This document shows positions 1 through 7,419 of a DNA stretch of 12,117 nt, one piece after another. Each line of letters begins with the position of its first letter. Within the stretch, counting starts at the first letter, position 1. Under the pieces are notes generated by a model. That model had not been told where the DNA came from, did not search any database, and was given only the letters and a program-made list of their open reading frames with translations. Location: the NCBI GenBank assembly GCA_024640385.1, contig JAHEFC010000031.1:4246-16362 (forward strand), given 5' to 3'. Source of the DNA: Sphingobacteriales bacterium. GTDB lineage: Bacteria > Bacteroidota > Bacteroidia > Chitinophagales > Chitinophagaceae. A program made the position numbers and the translations under genes.

Positions 1-2448
1 CTCACCAAGCGGAATAATGGTTCAGCTTCCTCGTCCGAGTTGGCAGGTTTTCCCCATCATTCGCTGGATACTTACCTGCATAAACTCGTGAAAGCCGGTT
101 ACAGGGTGGCGATCTGTGATCAGCTGGAAGATCCCAAGCTCGCCAAGGGAATTGTAAAACGCGGAGTGACAGAACTGGTCACACCCGGCGTTGCCACAAA
201 CGACAAATTATTGGAACATGATACCAACAATTTCCTTTGTGGCATACATTTTTCTGATGAGAAACATGGAATCGCTTTCCTTGACATTTCTACCGGTGAA
301 TTCTTTGTTGCGGAAGGCAATACTGAATATGTTGACAAACTCCTGCAGACCTTAAAACCCGCCGAGGTTGTTTTCCAGAAAAGCCAGCAGAAATTCTTCA
401 AGGAAACCTTCGGTGCCCGTTTTTATACGTACCCGCTTGAAAGCTGGATCTTTGATGAAACCTACGGAGAAGAGCAGCTTCTGAAGCAATTCGGCACCCA
501 CTCCCTGAAAGGATTCGGTGTGGAAGAGCTGCATTCTGCCATCATTGCTGCAGGTGCAGTTCTCCATTACCTGAAAGACACTGAACATCCTAACCTCAAA
601 CACATCACATCCGTACAACGCATTAACCGCGATGAATACCTGTGGATGGACCAGTTCACCATCCGCAACCTGGAATTATTGGGTACGGGTAACCGTGATT
701 CCACCTCCCTGTTAAAAACCATCGACAATACAGTTTCACCGATGGGCGGAAGACTGCTGAAAAGATGGATACTGATGCCCATCGTTGATATACAGAAGAT
801 CAACGAAAGGCTGGATAGCGTTGAGTATTTCATCAAGAACCCGGATGAGCGCGACCGGGTTTGGCAACACATCAAACACTGCGGGGATATTGAAAGGCTG
901 GTAAGCAAAATTCCGCCCGGCAAGATCAACCCCCGCGAAATGAAACAGCTTGCGCGCGGATTGCATCATGTGGAAGAGATAAAAAAATCCTGCACAGACA
1001 CATCGGACCCCTATTTGAGATCACTTGCCTCCTTACTGGATACCTGCAGCCATATCCGTGAAAAAATACATTCGACCATTGTGGAAAATCCTCCCGTACA
1101 GGCCAATAAAGGGGGATTAATTGCCACAGGTATAGATCCTGTTCTGGATGATCTAAGGAATATTTCTTCTACCGGCAAAGAATACCTGCTTTTATTGCAG
1201 CAGAAAGAAATTGAACGGACCAATATCTCTTCACTGAAGATCGGTTACAATAATGTGTTCGGCTATTATCTCGAAGTAACCCATTCACATAAGGATAAAG
1301 TTCCGGCAGACTGGATACGGAAACAGACCCTGACCAATGCGGAGCGCTATATAACGCCCGAGTTGAAGGAATACGAAGAGAAGATCACCGGTGCAGAGGA
1401 AAAGATCCTCCGTATTGAAGCAGAATTGTTCGACGCACTGATACGAGAACTATATGATTATATACAGCCCATGCAAACCAATGGTGCCGTGCTGGCTGTT
1501 ATGGATTGTCTTGCCTGTTTTGCATACAATGCGGTTCAATTCAATTACAGGCGCCCTGACTTGCACGAAGGTTCCGACCTTGAATTCATCGGATCCAGGC
1601 ACCCCGTGATCGAAAGAAATCTACCGCCCGACCAGGCCTATATCAGCAATGATATTGTACTGGACAAACTCACTCAGCAGATCATCATACTTACCGGTCC
1701 CAATATGAGTGGTAAAAGCGCTCTGCTCCGGCAAACTGCGCTGATCACTTTGATGGCCCATATGGGATCATTTGTTCCTGCACATACCGCGAGGATACCT
1801 ATTACAGATAAGATCTTCACCCGGGTTGGCGCAAGTGATAATCTCAGCGGGGGTGAATCGACCTTTATGGTAGAGATGAATGAAACGGCCAGCATCATCA
1901 ATAATATATCTTCCCGCAGTCTGATCTTATTGGACGAAATTGGAAGAGGAACCTCCACCTACGATGGCATCTCTATTGCCTGGAGCATTGTTGAATACCT
2001 GCACAGCTCGCCAGCCAAACCGCTTACACTGTTTGCCACGCATTATCACGAGCTGAATGAACTGGAGAATATTTTACCTGGCGTAAAGAACTACCATATC
2101 ACCAACAAAGAATCCGGAAACAAGATCATCTTCCTCCGCAAACTGGCTCCCGGCGGCAGCACGCACAGCTTTGGTATCCATGTTGCCAGGATGGCTGGTA
2201 TGCCGCCATCGCTGATCTCACGGGCTAATGAAGTGCTGAAGAAACTGGAAGAGAACCGCGGTGGTGATGATATCAGTGAAGTGGTTCAGCAACTGGGCGC
2301 CCCAAAAGTTCAACTCTCTATTTTCGATGCACACTCGGATACATTTGCTGAAATTCGGAAACTATTAGAAGACATTGACATCAACAGACTTACTCCTGTT
2401 GAGGCACTGATGAAACTGAATGAAGTGAAGAACAAACTCGGTGGATGA
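1..2448 (+). CDS. mutS: DNA mismatch repair protein MutS, 5' end cut by window
   Basis: MutS binds mismatched bases and uses ATP to start methyl-independent or methyl-directed repair in the cytoplasm. The frame is open from base 1, and residues such as LTKRNNG and ELAGFPHHSLDTYL match the end of the mismatch-binding domain, so about 60 N-terminal residues, including the Phe-x-Glu mismatch-contact motif, lie outside the window. A TTG at 40 is internal and is not the start. In window numbering (815 residues seen), the core/lever region holds LLKTIDNTVSPMGGRLLKRW. The C-terminal ABC-type ATPase has Walker A GPNMSGKS at 566-573, the signature-like SGGESTFMVEM just after G610, Walker B LILLDEIG at 641-648, and the FATHYHEL switch histidine at about 681. 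The total length expected, about 875 aa, fits the family. The gene converges with the next gene across only 12 bp, and no hairpin separates them. Identification is secure; the truncation is only the window edge. Confidence 0.97.
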   Translation, partial: LTKRNNGSASSSELAGFPHHSLDTYLHKLVKAGYRVAICDQLEDPKLAKGIVKRGVTELVTPGVATNDKLLEHDTNNFLCGIHFSDEKHGIAFLDISTGEFFVAEGNTEYVDKLLQTLKPAEVVFQKSQQKFFKETFGARFYTYPLESWIFDETYGEEQLLKQFGTHSLKGFGVEELHSAIIAAGAVLHYLKDTEHPNLKHITSVQRINRDEYLWMDQFTIRNLELLGTGNRDSTSLLKTIDNTVSPMGGRLLKRWILMPIVDIQKINERLDSVEYFIKNPDERDRVWQHIKHCGDIERLVSKIPPGKINPREMKQLARGLHHVEEIKKSCTDTSDPYLRSLASLLDTCSHIREKIHSTIVENPPVQANKGGLIATGIDPVLDDLRNISSTGKEYLLLLQQKEIERTNISSLKIGYNNVFGYYLEVTHSHKDKVPADWIRKQTLTNAERYITPELKEYEEKITGAEEKILRIEAELFDALIRELYDYIQPMQTNGAVLAVMDCLACFAYNAVQFNYRRPDLHEGSDLEFIGSRHPVIERNLPPDQAYISNDIVLDKLTQQIIILTGPNMSGKSALLRQTALITLMAHMGSFVPAHTARIPITDKIFTRVGASDNLSGGESTFMVEMNETASIINNISSRSLILLDEIGRGTSTYDGISIAWSIVEYLHSSPAKPLTLFATHYHELNELENILPGVKNYHITNKESGNKIIFLRKLAPGGSTHSFGIHVARMAGMPPSLISRANEVLKKLEENRGGDDISEVVQQLGAPKVQLSIFDAHSDTFAEIRKLLEDIDINRLTPVEALMKLNEVKNKLGG

Positions 2449-2460
2449 TCCCGGTCGATA

Positions 2461-3051
2461 TCATTCTTTCACCACTTCATATGTACCATCAATAAACTTA
2501 AGTTTGTATCGAGGCAGTATGTTCCCCTCTACCGCAGCCTCATTCAGAACACCTTCCAGAATCACATATTTCCCTTCCAGATCTTCGGATGTTTCCCTGA
2601 TGCGGTCTTTGATCGTGACATATTCAAATGCGAAGATCTGTGTTCCTTTTGCATTGTTGACGCCTGTAAAAAATGTATTGGGTATCTGTTCTGTGAACCA
2701 TGTGCAGTTTACATGGCAGTCTTTTCTGAACAGATGTGCAGGCATTGCCATTACAAGTCCTTTCATTCTATCCACTCTTTTTAAAGCTTCCTCTTTTGAA
2801 ATGATCTTTTCATTCAACAGCCCGGCACTGGAAAAGATCTGGATATAACGCAATACTTTGCGCTCCTGGTCCAATTTGTCATTCTTCTCAGCAAACTCCA
2901 ACAATTTCCTGCTTCTTTTATATGCATCCGCCCAGTTCTCAGATTCCAGGTTCTGAAGCAGCATGTCATATTCAAGATCGAAGTTCAGGCTCTGGGCATT
3001 AAGGGTTCCGCTGCCTGAAAAAACCACTAAAAAAACAAAAAGGAATTTCAT
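2461..3051 (-). CDS. Small exported protein of unknown function
   Basis: I do not recognise this 196-residue protein. It starts with a clear Sec signal peptide (MKFLFVFLVVFSGSGTLNA, likely cut after residue 19), so it is probably periplasmic or surface-located. Residues 25-100 are charged and mostly helical in character (NLESENWADAYKRSRKLLEF), reminiscent of a helical hairpin or TPR-like region but with no repeat I can prove. Residues 110-120 hold a close cysteine pair (DCHVNC, C112 and C116). The C-terminal part, about 138-196, alternates hydrophobic and charged residues (KYVILEGVLNEAA, YKLKFIDGTYEVV), which suggests a small beta domain, possibly OB-like; this is inference. The ATG at 3051 is chosen because it directly precedes the signal peptide. 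The gene lies 65 bp downstream of the AraC-type regulator on the same strand, so it may be co-transcribed, and it converges with mutS. Confidence 0.8.
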   Translation of the reverse strand: MKFLFVFLVVFSGSGTLNAQSLNFDLEYDMLLQNLESENWADAYKRSRKLLEFAEKNDKLDQERKVLRYIQIFSSAGLLNEKIISKEEALKRVDRMKGLVMAMPAHLFRKDCHVNCTWFTEQIPNTFFTGVNNAKGTQIFAFEYVTIKDRIRETSEDLEGKYVILEGVLNEAAVEGNILPRYKLKFIDGTYEVVKE

Positions 3052-3116
3052 AGAGTCAAGTTATTGCTTCAACTGAAAAAGCTTCGTTAAAACAATCATC
3101 CGGCTCAGAATTTTTT

Positions 3117-3968
3117 TCAGGACCTGCCCATTACCCTCCTGAACTCACTGGGGTTCATACCGGCAAATTTTTTGAATGTCCTGTTGAAATGGGAAAGATT
3201 CTCAAACCCCGTTTCAAAGCAGGCTTCTGTCACATTCTTATTCATCAGCAACAATTTCCTGGCCTGGTTGATACGGTATTTATTCACATAATCAGTGAAG
3301 GTCAGTCCTGTTGCATGTTTGAAATACCTGCAGAAGGCCGACATGCTGAGGTTGATAGCCTTCGCCGCATCCTCGGTTTCAATTTTTGAAGGAAAACTTT
3401 CTTCCACCATGCGGTGGATCTTCTGAATACGTTGTTGCTCACGGATGTCGGAGATATTTTCAAGTGGCTTGGCGCGAAGCAGTTCATATTCTTTGGAGTG
3501 GGCCAGCATCCTGAATACCTCAAGGAGTTTCATTAACTGTGCAAATGGATCGAGTAGTGGAAGATCCTTCATCATCTTCCCTGCTTTAATTTTTGTTTCA
3601 CCATAAAAGGCTACGGCGCCTCCTGCTTTTTTAAAAAGTGAATACAAAGTCTGCATTTCCGGGAGCGCTAAAAATTCCTTCCCAAGAAAATCTTCTTTCA
3701 TCTGGATCACCACCTGCTCGCATTGGGTTCGCACTCCGTAATCAAAATTCAAATGCGGTATATAAGGTCCGATGAAAACCAGGTCAGATCCCTCGTAACG
3801 CGAAATATGATCACCAATATGCCGGGTCCCGGAAACACCTTCCACATAACAGAGTTCATATTCCGGGTGGAAATGCCAATAATACTGATCATTCAGGTTC
3901 GGCGTAAGCAGCAACCTGAACGAATGCTCACTGGTTTGCGGGATCTGTTCTAATGCCAGTTTCTTCAT
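3117..3968 (-). CDS. AraC-family transcriptional regulator with cupin-like sensor domain
   Basis: A 283-residue DNA-binding regulator. The N-terminal half looks like an AraC-type cupin ligand-binding domain: WHFHPEYELCYVEGVSG at 31-47 with H32 and H34, followed by H50 and a GSDLVFIGPYIPH strand-turn at 60-72. The C-terminal 100 residues form the two-helix-turn-helix AraC domain. The first HTH is about 199-221 (EDAAKAINLSMSAFCRYFK), the second about 247-269 (TEACFETGFENLSHFNRTFK), and the domain closes with the family-typical GMNPSEFRR. The ATG at 3968 is preferred. A GTG at 3989 would add seven residues (MSERKKK), but it lies on the edge of the 59-bp palindrome and adds nothing conserved. The gene is divergent from the dioxygenase gene, so regulation of that gene and of itself is likely but inferred. 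The ligand cannot be told from sequence; cupin-AraC proteins often sense sugars or small metabolites. Confidence 0.93.
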   Translation of the reverse strand: MKKLALEQIPQTSEHSFRLLLTPNLNDQYYWHFHPEYELCYVEGVSGTRHIGDHISRYEGSDLVFIGPYIPHLNFDYGVRTQCEQVVIQMKEDFLGKEFLALPEMQTLYSLFKKAGGAVAFYGETKIKAGKMMKDLPLLDPFAQLMKLLEVFRMLAHSKEYELLRAKPLENISDIREQQRIQKIHRMVEESFPSKIETEDAAKAINLSMSAFCRYFKHATGLTFTDYVNKYRINQARKLLLMNKNVTEACFETGFENLSHFNRTFKKFAGMNPSEFRRVMGRS

Positions 3969-3986
3969 TTTCTTTTTTCTCTCACT

Positions 3987-4045
3987 CACCAGGGTAGTAG
4001 TACCTCCAAGGTAGGCCCTACCTTGGAGGTACTACTACCCTGGTG
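3987..4045. repeat. Perfect 59-bp palindrome between araC-type gene and dioxygenase gene
   Basis: The left arm (3987-4015) is exactly the reverse complement of the right arm (4017-4045), with a single C at 4016 as centre, giving 29 paired bases without a mismatch. The arm begins CACCAGGGTAGTAG and ends CCAAGGTAGG. It sits in the divergent intergenic region, 18 bases upstream of the regulator ATG and 153 bases upstream of the dioxygenase ATG. It is far longer than a usual AraC operator half-site and cannot be a terminator for either flanking gene, as both are transcribed away from it. Options are an operator, a 5'-UTR hairpin on the regulator mRNA, a REP/MITE-like dispersed palindrome, or a sequencing or assembly artefact. 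No second copy is present in this window. Confidence 0.9.
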
Positions 4046-4198
4046 GGAGGATTAATTTGTACTTAAATGTAAATTTTTTAGCCATTATTGGAATTATATG
4101 TCAATACAGTGCAAATTATGGCTATTAGAGGTGTAGTTTATGGCCTTGTGGAAAGCCTATTTTTAACCGTCATAATCACCCAACTAAAAAATAGAACG

Positions 4199-5188
4199 AT
4201 GGCAAATGAAACTCCCTCCATGGCTCCTACCATGGCTCCCACTATGGTACCCGATAACCAGCACAAAGACATCCCGGGCAATCCATCCACAGCAAAAAGC
4301 AGTGCGCAGAAACTGAACGACAGATCGAACGGGAAACCCCTTCGTGTACTGTCTGAAGAAGACTGGCAGTTCTGGATCACTAACGGTTATATCGTGATCA
4401 AAAATGCGGTCCCCGCCGAACAGGCAGATCGCCTGGCCAACCTGCTCTGGGAATTTGAAGAGAAAGATCCCAACGATAAAGAAACATGGTACGCCCCTCC
4501 TCGCCGGGAAATACAAATGAAAGAATTGACCAACAGCGGTATGGTGGAAATATACAATCACCAGTACCAATGGGACAACCGCCAGTACCCCCGCGTGTAC
4601 GATGCATTCGTGGATATCTGGGGCACGGAAAAACTATGGGTCACCATAGACCGCGCTAATCTGAACTTCCCCATGCGACCCGGTTTTGAATTCAAAGGTT
4701 TTATTCACTGGGATTATGATCCTGAAACCAAACCCGTAAATGTGCAGGGAGTGCTTGCATTGGTTGACCAGGACGATGAAAATATGGGTGGCTTTCAGTG
4801 CATACCTGAATTATATCGCACTTATGACACCTGGAAACTCACGCAACCTGAAGACCGTGACCATTTCAAACCAGATGTAACTGGTTTCGAAAAAGTAAAA
4901 GTGAAAATGATGAAGGGCGACCTGATGATCTTCAACAGTTTGCTTGCCCATGGCATCAGGCCCAATACCTCCGGAGATAAAGTACGGATTGCCCAGTATA
5001 TTTCGATGATGCCGGCCCAGGAAGATAATGAAGCGCTTCGCCAGTGGCGGATCAATTCATGGCGCGACCGCATTGCTCCCGAAGGCTACGCTTTCCCCGG
5101 TGATCCAAGAGAATGGGAAAAAACAAAATATAAAACCGCTGAGCTCTCTGAATTAGGGAAGAAGTTATTGGGACTGGAGAGGTGGTAG
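4199..5188 (+). CDS. Phytanoyl-CoA dioxygenase (PhyH)-family Fe(II)/2-oxoglutarate dioxygenase
   Basis: A 329-residue member of the PhyH family of non-haem iron oxygenases, which couple decarboxylation of 2-oxoglutarate to hydroxylation of a small-molecule substrate. The 2-His-1-carboxylate iron triad is visible: H170 and D172 in FIHWDYDPE, and H251 in NSLLAHGIRPN. R263 in GDKVRIAQYISM is placed to bind the 2-oxoglutarate carboxylate. LALVDQDDENMGGFQCIPE between these follows the family's cupin core. About the first 45 residues are low-complexity and hydrophilic, starting MANETPSMAPTMAPTMVP, with a short MAPT tandem repeat, and are probably disordered. The ATG at 4199 is chosen because an in-frame ATG at 4088 would add a 37-residue stretch unlike the family. 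No signal peptide is seen, so the enzyme is probably cytoplasmic. The substrate is unknown; true phytanoyl-CoA activity is not implied. The divergent AraC-type gene is its likely regulator. Confidence 0.9.
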   Translation: MANETPSMAPTMAPTMVPDNQHKDIPGNPSTAKSSAQKLNDRSNGKPLRVLSEEDWQFWITNGYIVIKNAVPAEQADRLANLLWEFEEKDPNDKETWYAPPRREIQMKELTNSGMVEIYNHQYQWDNRQYPRVYDAFVDIWGTEKLWVTIDRANLNFPMRPGFEFKGFIHWDYDPETKPVNVQGVLALVDQDDENMGGFQCIPELYRTYDTWKLTQPEDRDHFKPDVTGFEKVKVKMMKGDLMIFNSLLAHGIRPNTSGDKVRIAQYISMMPAQEDNEALRQWRINSWRDRIAPEGYAFPGDPREWEKTKYKTAELSELGKKLLGLERW

Positions 5189-5193
5189 TGGTA

Positions 5194-5225
5194 GAGGCGA
5201 GAGAATGAATAATTACTCTCGCCTC
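5194..5225. terminator. Bidirectional hairpin between dioxygenase gene and gltS
   Basis: GAGGCGAGAG (5194-5203) and CTCTCGCCTC (5216-5225) form a perfect 10-bp GC-rich stem with a 12-base AT-rich loop. It lies 5 bases after the dioxygenase stop and 18 bases before the gltS stop, between two convergent genes, so it most likely ends transcription from both sides. A second copy of CTCTCGCCT at 5237-5245 runs into the gltS stop codon and could pair with the same left arm. No long U tract follows the stem on either strand, so the terminator call is by structure and position only. Confidence 0.6.
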
Positions 5226-5243
5226 ACTCATCTCGTCTCTCGC

Positions 5244-6443
5244 CTAAATTATCAGAAACAACTCGATCATCACCGCATTCACCAGGTCAAGAAAAAATCC
5301 GCCCACCAGCGGCACTATGATGAATGCATATGGCGAATATCCATACTTGCCGGTGATGGCATGCATATTCGCAATGGCATTGGGTGTTGCACCCAGGCCA
5401 AATCCCATGGTACCGGCACAGATCACCGCCGCATCATAATCTTTCCTGATGGCGTTAAAAATGACGAAGATGACAAACAAAGAAGTGGCCAGTAACTGGG
5501 CAGCCATGATGGCAAGAATAGGCGCAGCCGCAGAAACAAGAGCCCACAGTTGAAGACTCATTAAAGTCATCGAAAGAAACAATCCCAGGCTGAGATCGGA
5601 GATCAAATTCAAACTGGCATGCCGGGTTGGCCAATCCATTTTTTTGAAAATCAACGGTATGGTATTAGACAAAAATATTCCGGAGAACATACACGTTACG
5701 TATGCTGGCAAACGAAAGGCAGTTAAAGCCAATAATTGATTCAAATACATACCCATCCCCACTGCCACACCAATGACAAACACCGTGTAAATAAATGAAT
5801 CTTCAGATACAGGCACTTCTTCACCATGAGTCACATCAACATGTGCAACAATGCTGTCAGCCTTAGGTTTGAGTTTGTGCTTCCTGATAAGATATTCACC
5901 AATAGGTCCTCCTGACAAACTACCCATCACCAAACCCATGGTAGCACATGCAATACCGATCTCCATAGCATTGGGAAGCCCATGCTCGGCTGCGATCACT
6001 TTACTCCAGGCAATGGATGTCCCAAGCCCACCCACCAGGGAAATGGAACCTCCTATCAGCCCCACAGCTGGATTAATGCCCATGGCAGTTGCCAACCCCA
6101 TTCCCACGCTGTTTTGTATAATGACCAGCACACTGCAAAGGAAGAGAAGTATAAAGAAAGGTTTGCCACCCTGTTTCAGCTCAGCGAAACTGGACGATAA
6201 CCCAACGCAGGTAAAAAATACAATTAACAGGATATCCCTGTAAAATATATCGAAGCTGATGGTCTTTCCTGTTGAAAAAAAATATATCGCTATGAACAAC
6301 GCCACTACCACACCACTGGAAACTGGCTCAGGGATATTGAAACGGCTGAGAAATCGGATCTTTTTATTCATGGCCTGGCCGAGAAAAAGAACAAGGATGG
6401 CGATCATGATCGTTTGCCAGGCTTCGAATTTAATATCAGGCAT
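5244..6443 (-). CDS. gltS: Sodium/glutamate symporter GltS
   Basis: An inner-membrane secondary transporter that imports glutamate with Na+. The 399-residue product closely follows the known E. coli GltS in length (401 aa) and landmarks. It has RFNIPEPVSSGVV at 34-46 after the first helix, and two re-entrant, glycine-rich pore loops at about 133-147 (SISLVGGLGTSIAWS) and 343-360 (AGTMGFGLGATPNAIANM). The C-terminal helix holds GGFFLDLVNAVMIELFL. About ten to twelve hydrophobic helices cover the protein, with a charged linker at about 187-215 (RKHKLKPKADS) between the two halves. Within the first pore loop E. coli has GGHGTG where this has GGLGTS, and in the second GHCGFGLG is GTMGFGLG, so substrate preference may differ. 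The ATG at 6443 matches the family start; an upstream in-frame ATG at 6581 would overlap the divergent reductase gene and add a non-conserved 46 residues. It stands alone, and its regulation is unseen. Confidence 0.95.
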   Translation of the reverse strand: MPDIKFEAWQTIMIAILVLFLGQAMNKKIRFLSRFNIPEPVSSGVVVALFIAIYFFSTGKTISFDIFYRDILLIVFFTCVGLSSSFAELKQGGKPFFILLFLCSVLVIIQNSVGMGLATAMGINPAVGLIGGSISLVGGLGTSIAWSKVIAAEHGLPNAMEIGIACATMGLVMGSLSGGPIGEYLIRKHKLKPKADSIVAHVDVTHGEEVPVSEDSFIYTVFVIGVAVGMGMYLNQLLALTAFRLPAYVTCMFSGIFLSNTIPLIFKKMDWPTRHASLNLISDLSLGLFLSMTLMSLQLWALVSAAAPILAIMAAQLLATSLFVIFVIFNAIRKDYDAAVICAGTMGFGLGATPNAIANMHAITGKYGYSPYAFIIVPLVGGFFLDLVNAVMIELFLII

Positions 6444-6543
6444 ATCCGGTTTGTTTAAGTTCAAATCATAAGATAAGCGATTTATCGGCCTGGATGAATT
6501 TATCCCATTCAGATAACAACAAACTTCTTTAAATTGAAACAGA

Positions 6544-7350
6544 ATGAAAATTAGACTTAATAATAACATCGAGATGCCCATGCTTGGCCTTGGCGTTTAC
6601 GATATGCACAACGATGAAGCCATCCACGCAGTTGATCATGCTTTAAAGACCGGATATCGCCTCATAGATACGGCCTCCATGTACGGCAATGAAGAGCAGG
6701 TAGGCATATCCGTTAGACATAGCGGAATACCCCGCCAGGAGATCTTTGTGACCACCAAAGTGAATAATACAGATCAGGGCTACGATTCCACCTTAAGGGC
6801 ATTCGAAATAAGCATGAGGAAGCTGGATATTGGACATATCGACCTTTACCTGGTACACTGGCCCATCAGGCACAAAAGAAAAGAAACCTGGAAAGCCCTT
6901 GAACATCTTTATGATCAGAAAATGGTACGTGCCATAGGCGTGGCCAACTATCTCCTGCCATTTCTCGACGAACTGGAAACCTATGGCAATATCGTTCCGG
7001 CTGTGGACCAGGTTGAATTCAGTCCCTGGCTTTATCTGGAAGATCTATTGGCCCATGCAAAAAACAAGGGGATCGTACTTCAGTCGTACACGCCATTGGT
7101 CAGGGGGAAAAAATTCCATGACTCCCGAATTCAACAACTCAGCGCTAAATACAATAAAACACCATCCCAGATCATACTTCGTTGGAACCTTCAACTTGGT
7201 GTTTCTACCATTCCTAAATCTTCCAACCCACAACGGATCGAAGAGAATTTCGATGTATTCGATTTTGAGATTTCAGATGAGGATATGAAGATCCTCAATA
7301 ACATGAATGAGAACTTCAGGGTGGTGGATGATCCGATGGAGATTTTCTAA
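6544..7350 (+). CDS. Aldo/keto reductase (AKR5-like, 2,5-diketogluconate reductase type)
   Basis: A 268-residue cytoplasmic NAD(P)H-dependent oxidoreductase that reduces aldehydes or ketones, often sugar-derived, to alcohols. The complete AKR catalytic tetrad is present: D42 and Y47 in RLIDTASMYGNE, K72 in VTTKVNN, and H105 in LYLVHWPI. The cofactor-binding signature is at 223-236 (IPKSSNPQRIEENF), where K225, S226 and R231 are placed to bind the NADPH 2'-phosphate. The opening MPMLGLGVYDM and length are as usual for the family, so the ATG at 6544 is secure. The 100-bp gap to the divergent gltS start holds the promoters for both genes, but I see no clear promoter pair in it. The substrate cannot be read from sequence; AKR5-type enzymes act on a wide range of carbonyls. 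The gene is unlikely to work with gltS, and it converges on the dehydrogenase gene through the long AT-rich inverted repeat. Confidence 0.95.
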   Translation: MKIRLNNNIEMPMLGLGVYDMHNDEAIHAVDHALKTGYRLIDTASMYGNEEQVGISVRHSGIPRQEIFVTTKVNNTDQGYDSTLRAFEISMRKLDIGHIDLYLVHWPIRHKRKETWKALEHLYDQKMVRAIGVANYLLPFLDELETYGNIVPAVDQVEFSPWLYLEDLLAHAKNKGIVLQSYTPLVRGKKFHDSRIQQLSAKYNKTPSQIILRWNLQLGVSTIPKSSNPQRIEENFDVFDFEISDEDMKILNNMNENFRVVDDPMEIF

Positions 7351-7419
7351 GTAAAAATTTAAAAGTAAAAAATAAAAAATATTCGTCTTTTTTACTTTTT
7401 ACTTTTAAATTTTTACTTA
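7348..7419. terminator. AT-rich inverted repeat, 32-bp arms, spanning both convergent stop codons
   Basis: Left arm 7348-7379 and right arm 7388-7419 are reverse complements over 32 bases with one mismatch (A7372 against C7395), around an 8-base loop. The left arm starts with the reductase stop TAA (7348-7350), and the right arm includes the dehydrogenase stop (7413-7415 on the minus strand). The mismatch would be a tolerated G.U pair in RNA read from the minus strand. A hairpin shared by two convergent genes is most simply a bidirectional terminator, though the stem is nearly all A/T rather than GC-rich. Both arms contain the motif AAGTAAAAATTTAAAAGT. Confidence 0.7.

Noticed and set aside
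2441..2848. Plus-strand open frame overlapping the end of mutS and the exported protein gene
   Set aside because: It is antisense to a gene with a clear signal peptide, and its own translation is serine- and arginine-rich without recognisable features.
3073..3120. CTGAAAAA / TTTTTCAG inverted pair after the AraC-type gene as a terminator
   Set aside because: The stem is only 8 bp, A/T-rich, with a 32-base loop, which is too weak to support.
3969..3989. GTG start adding MSERKKK to the AraC-type regulator
   Set aside because: It starts inside the palindrome arm and adds nothing conserved. The ATG at 3968 is simpler, though the GTG is not excluded.
4088..4198. In-frame upstream extension of the oxygenase (37 extra residues, hydrophobic)
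   Set aside because: It does not resemble the family N-terminus, and the ATG at 4199 gives a normal-length product. The stretch is more likely leader or promoter DNA.
6444..6543. Promoter elements between gltS and the aldo/keto reductase gene
   Set aside because: The nearest match to TAnnTTTG on the minus strand has one extra base (TATGATTTG) and no paired -33 element, so no call is made.
6444..6581. 46-residue N-terminal extension of GltS that would overlap the divergent reductase gene
   Set aside because: GltS family members begin at the equivalent of 6443. The extension is not conserved and would remove the shared promoter region.
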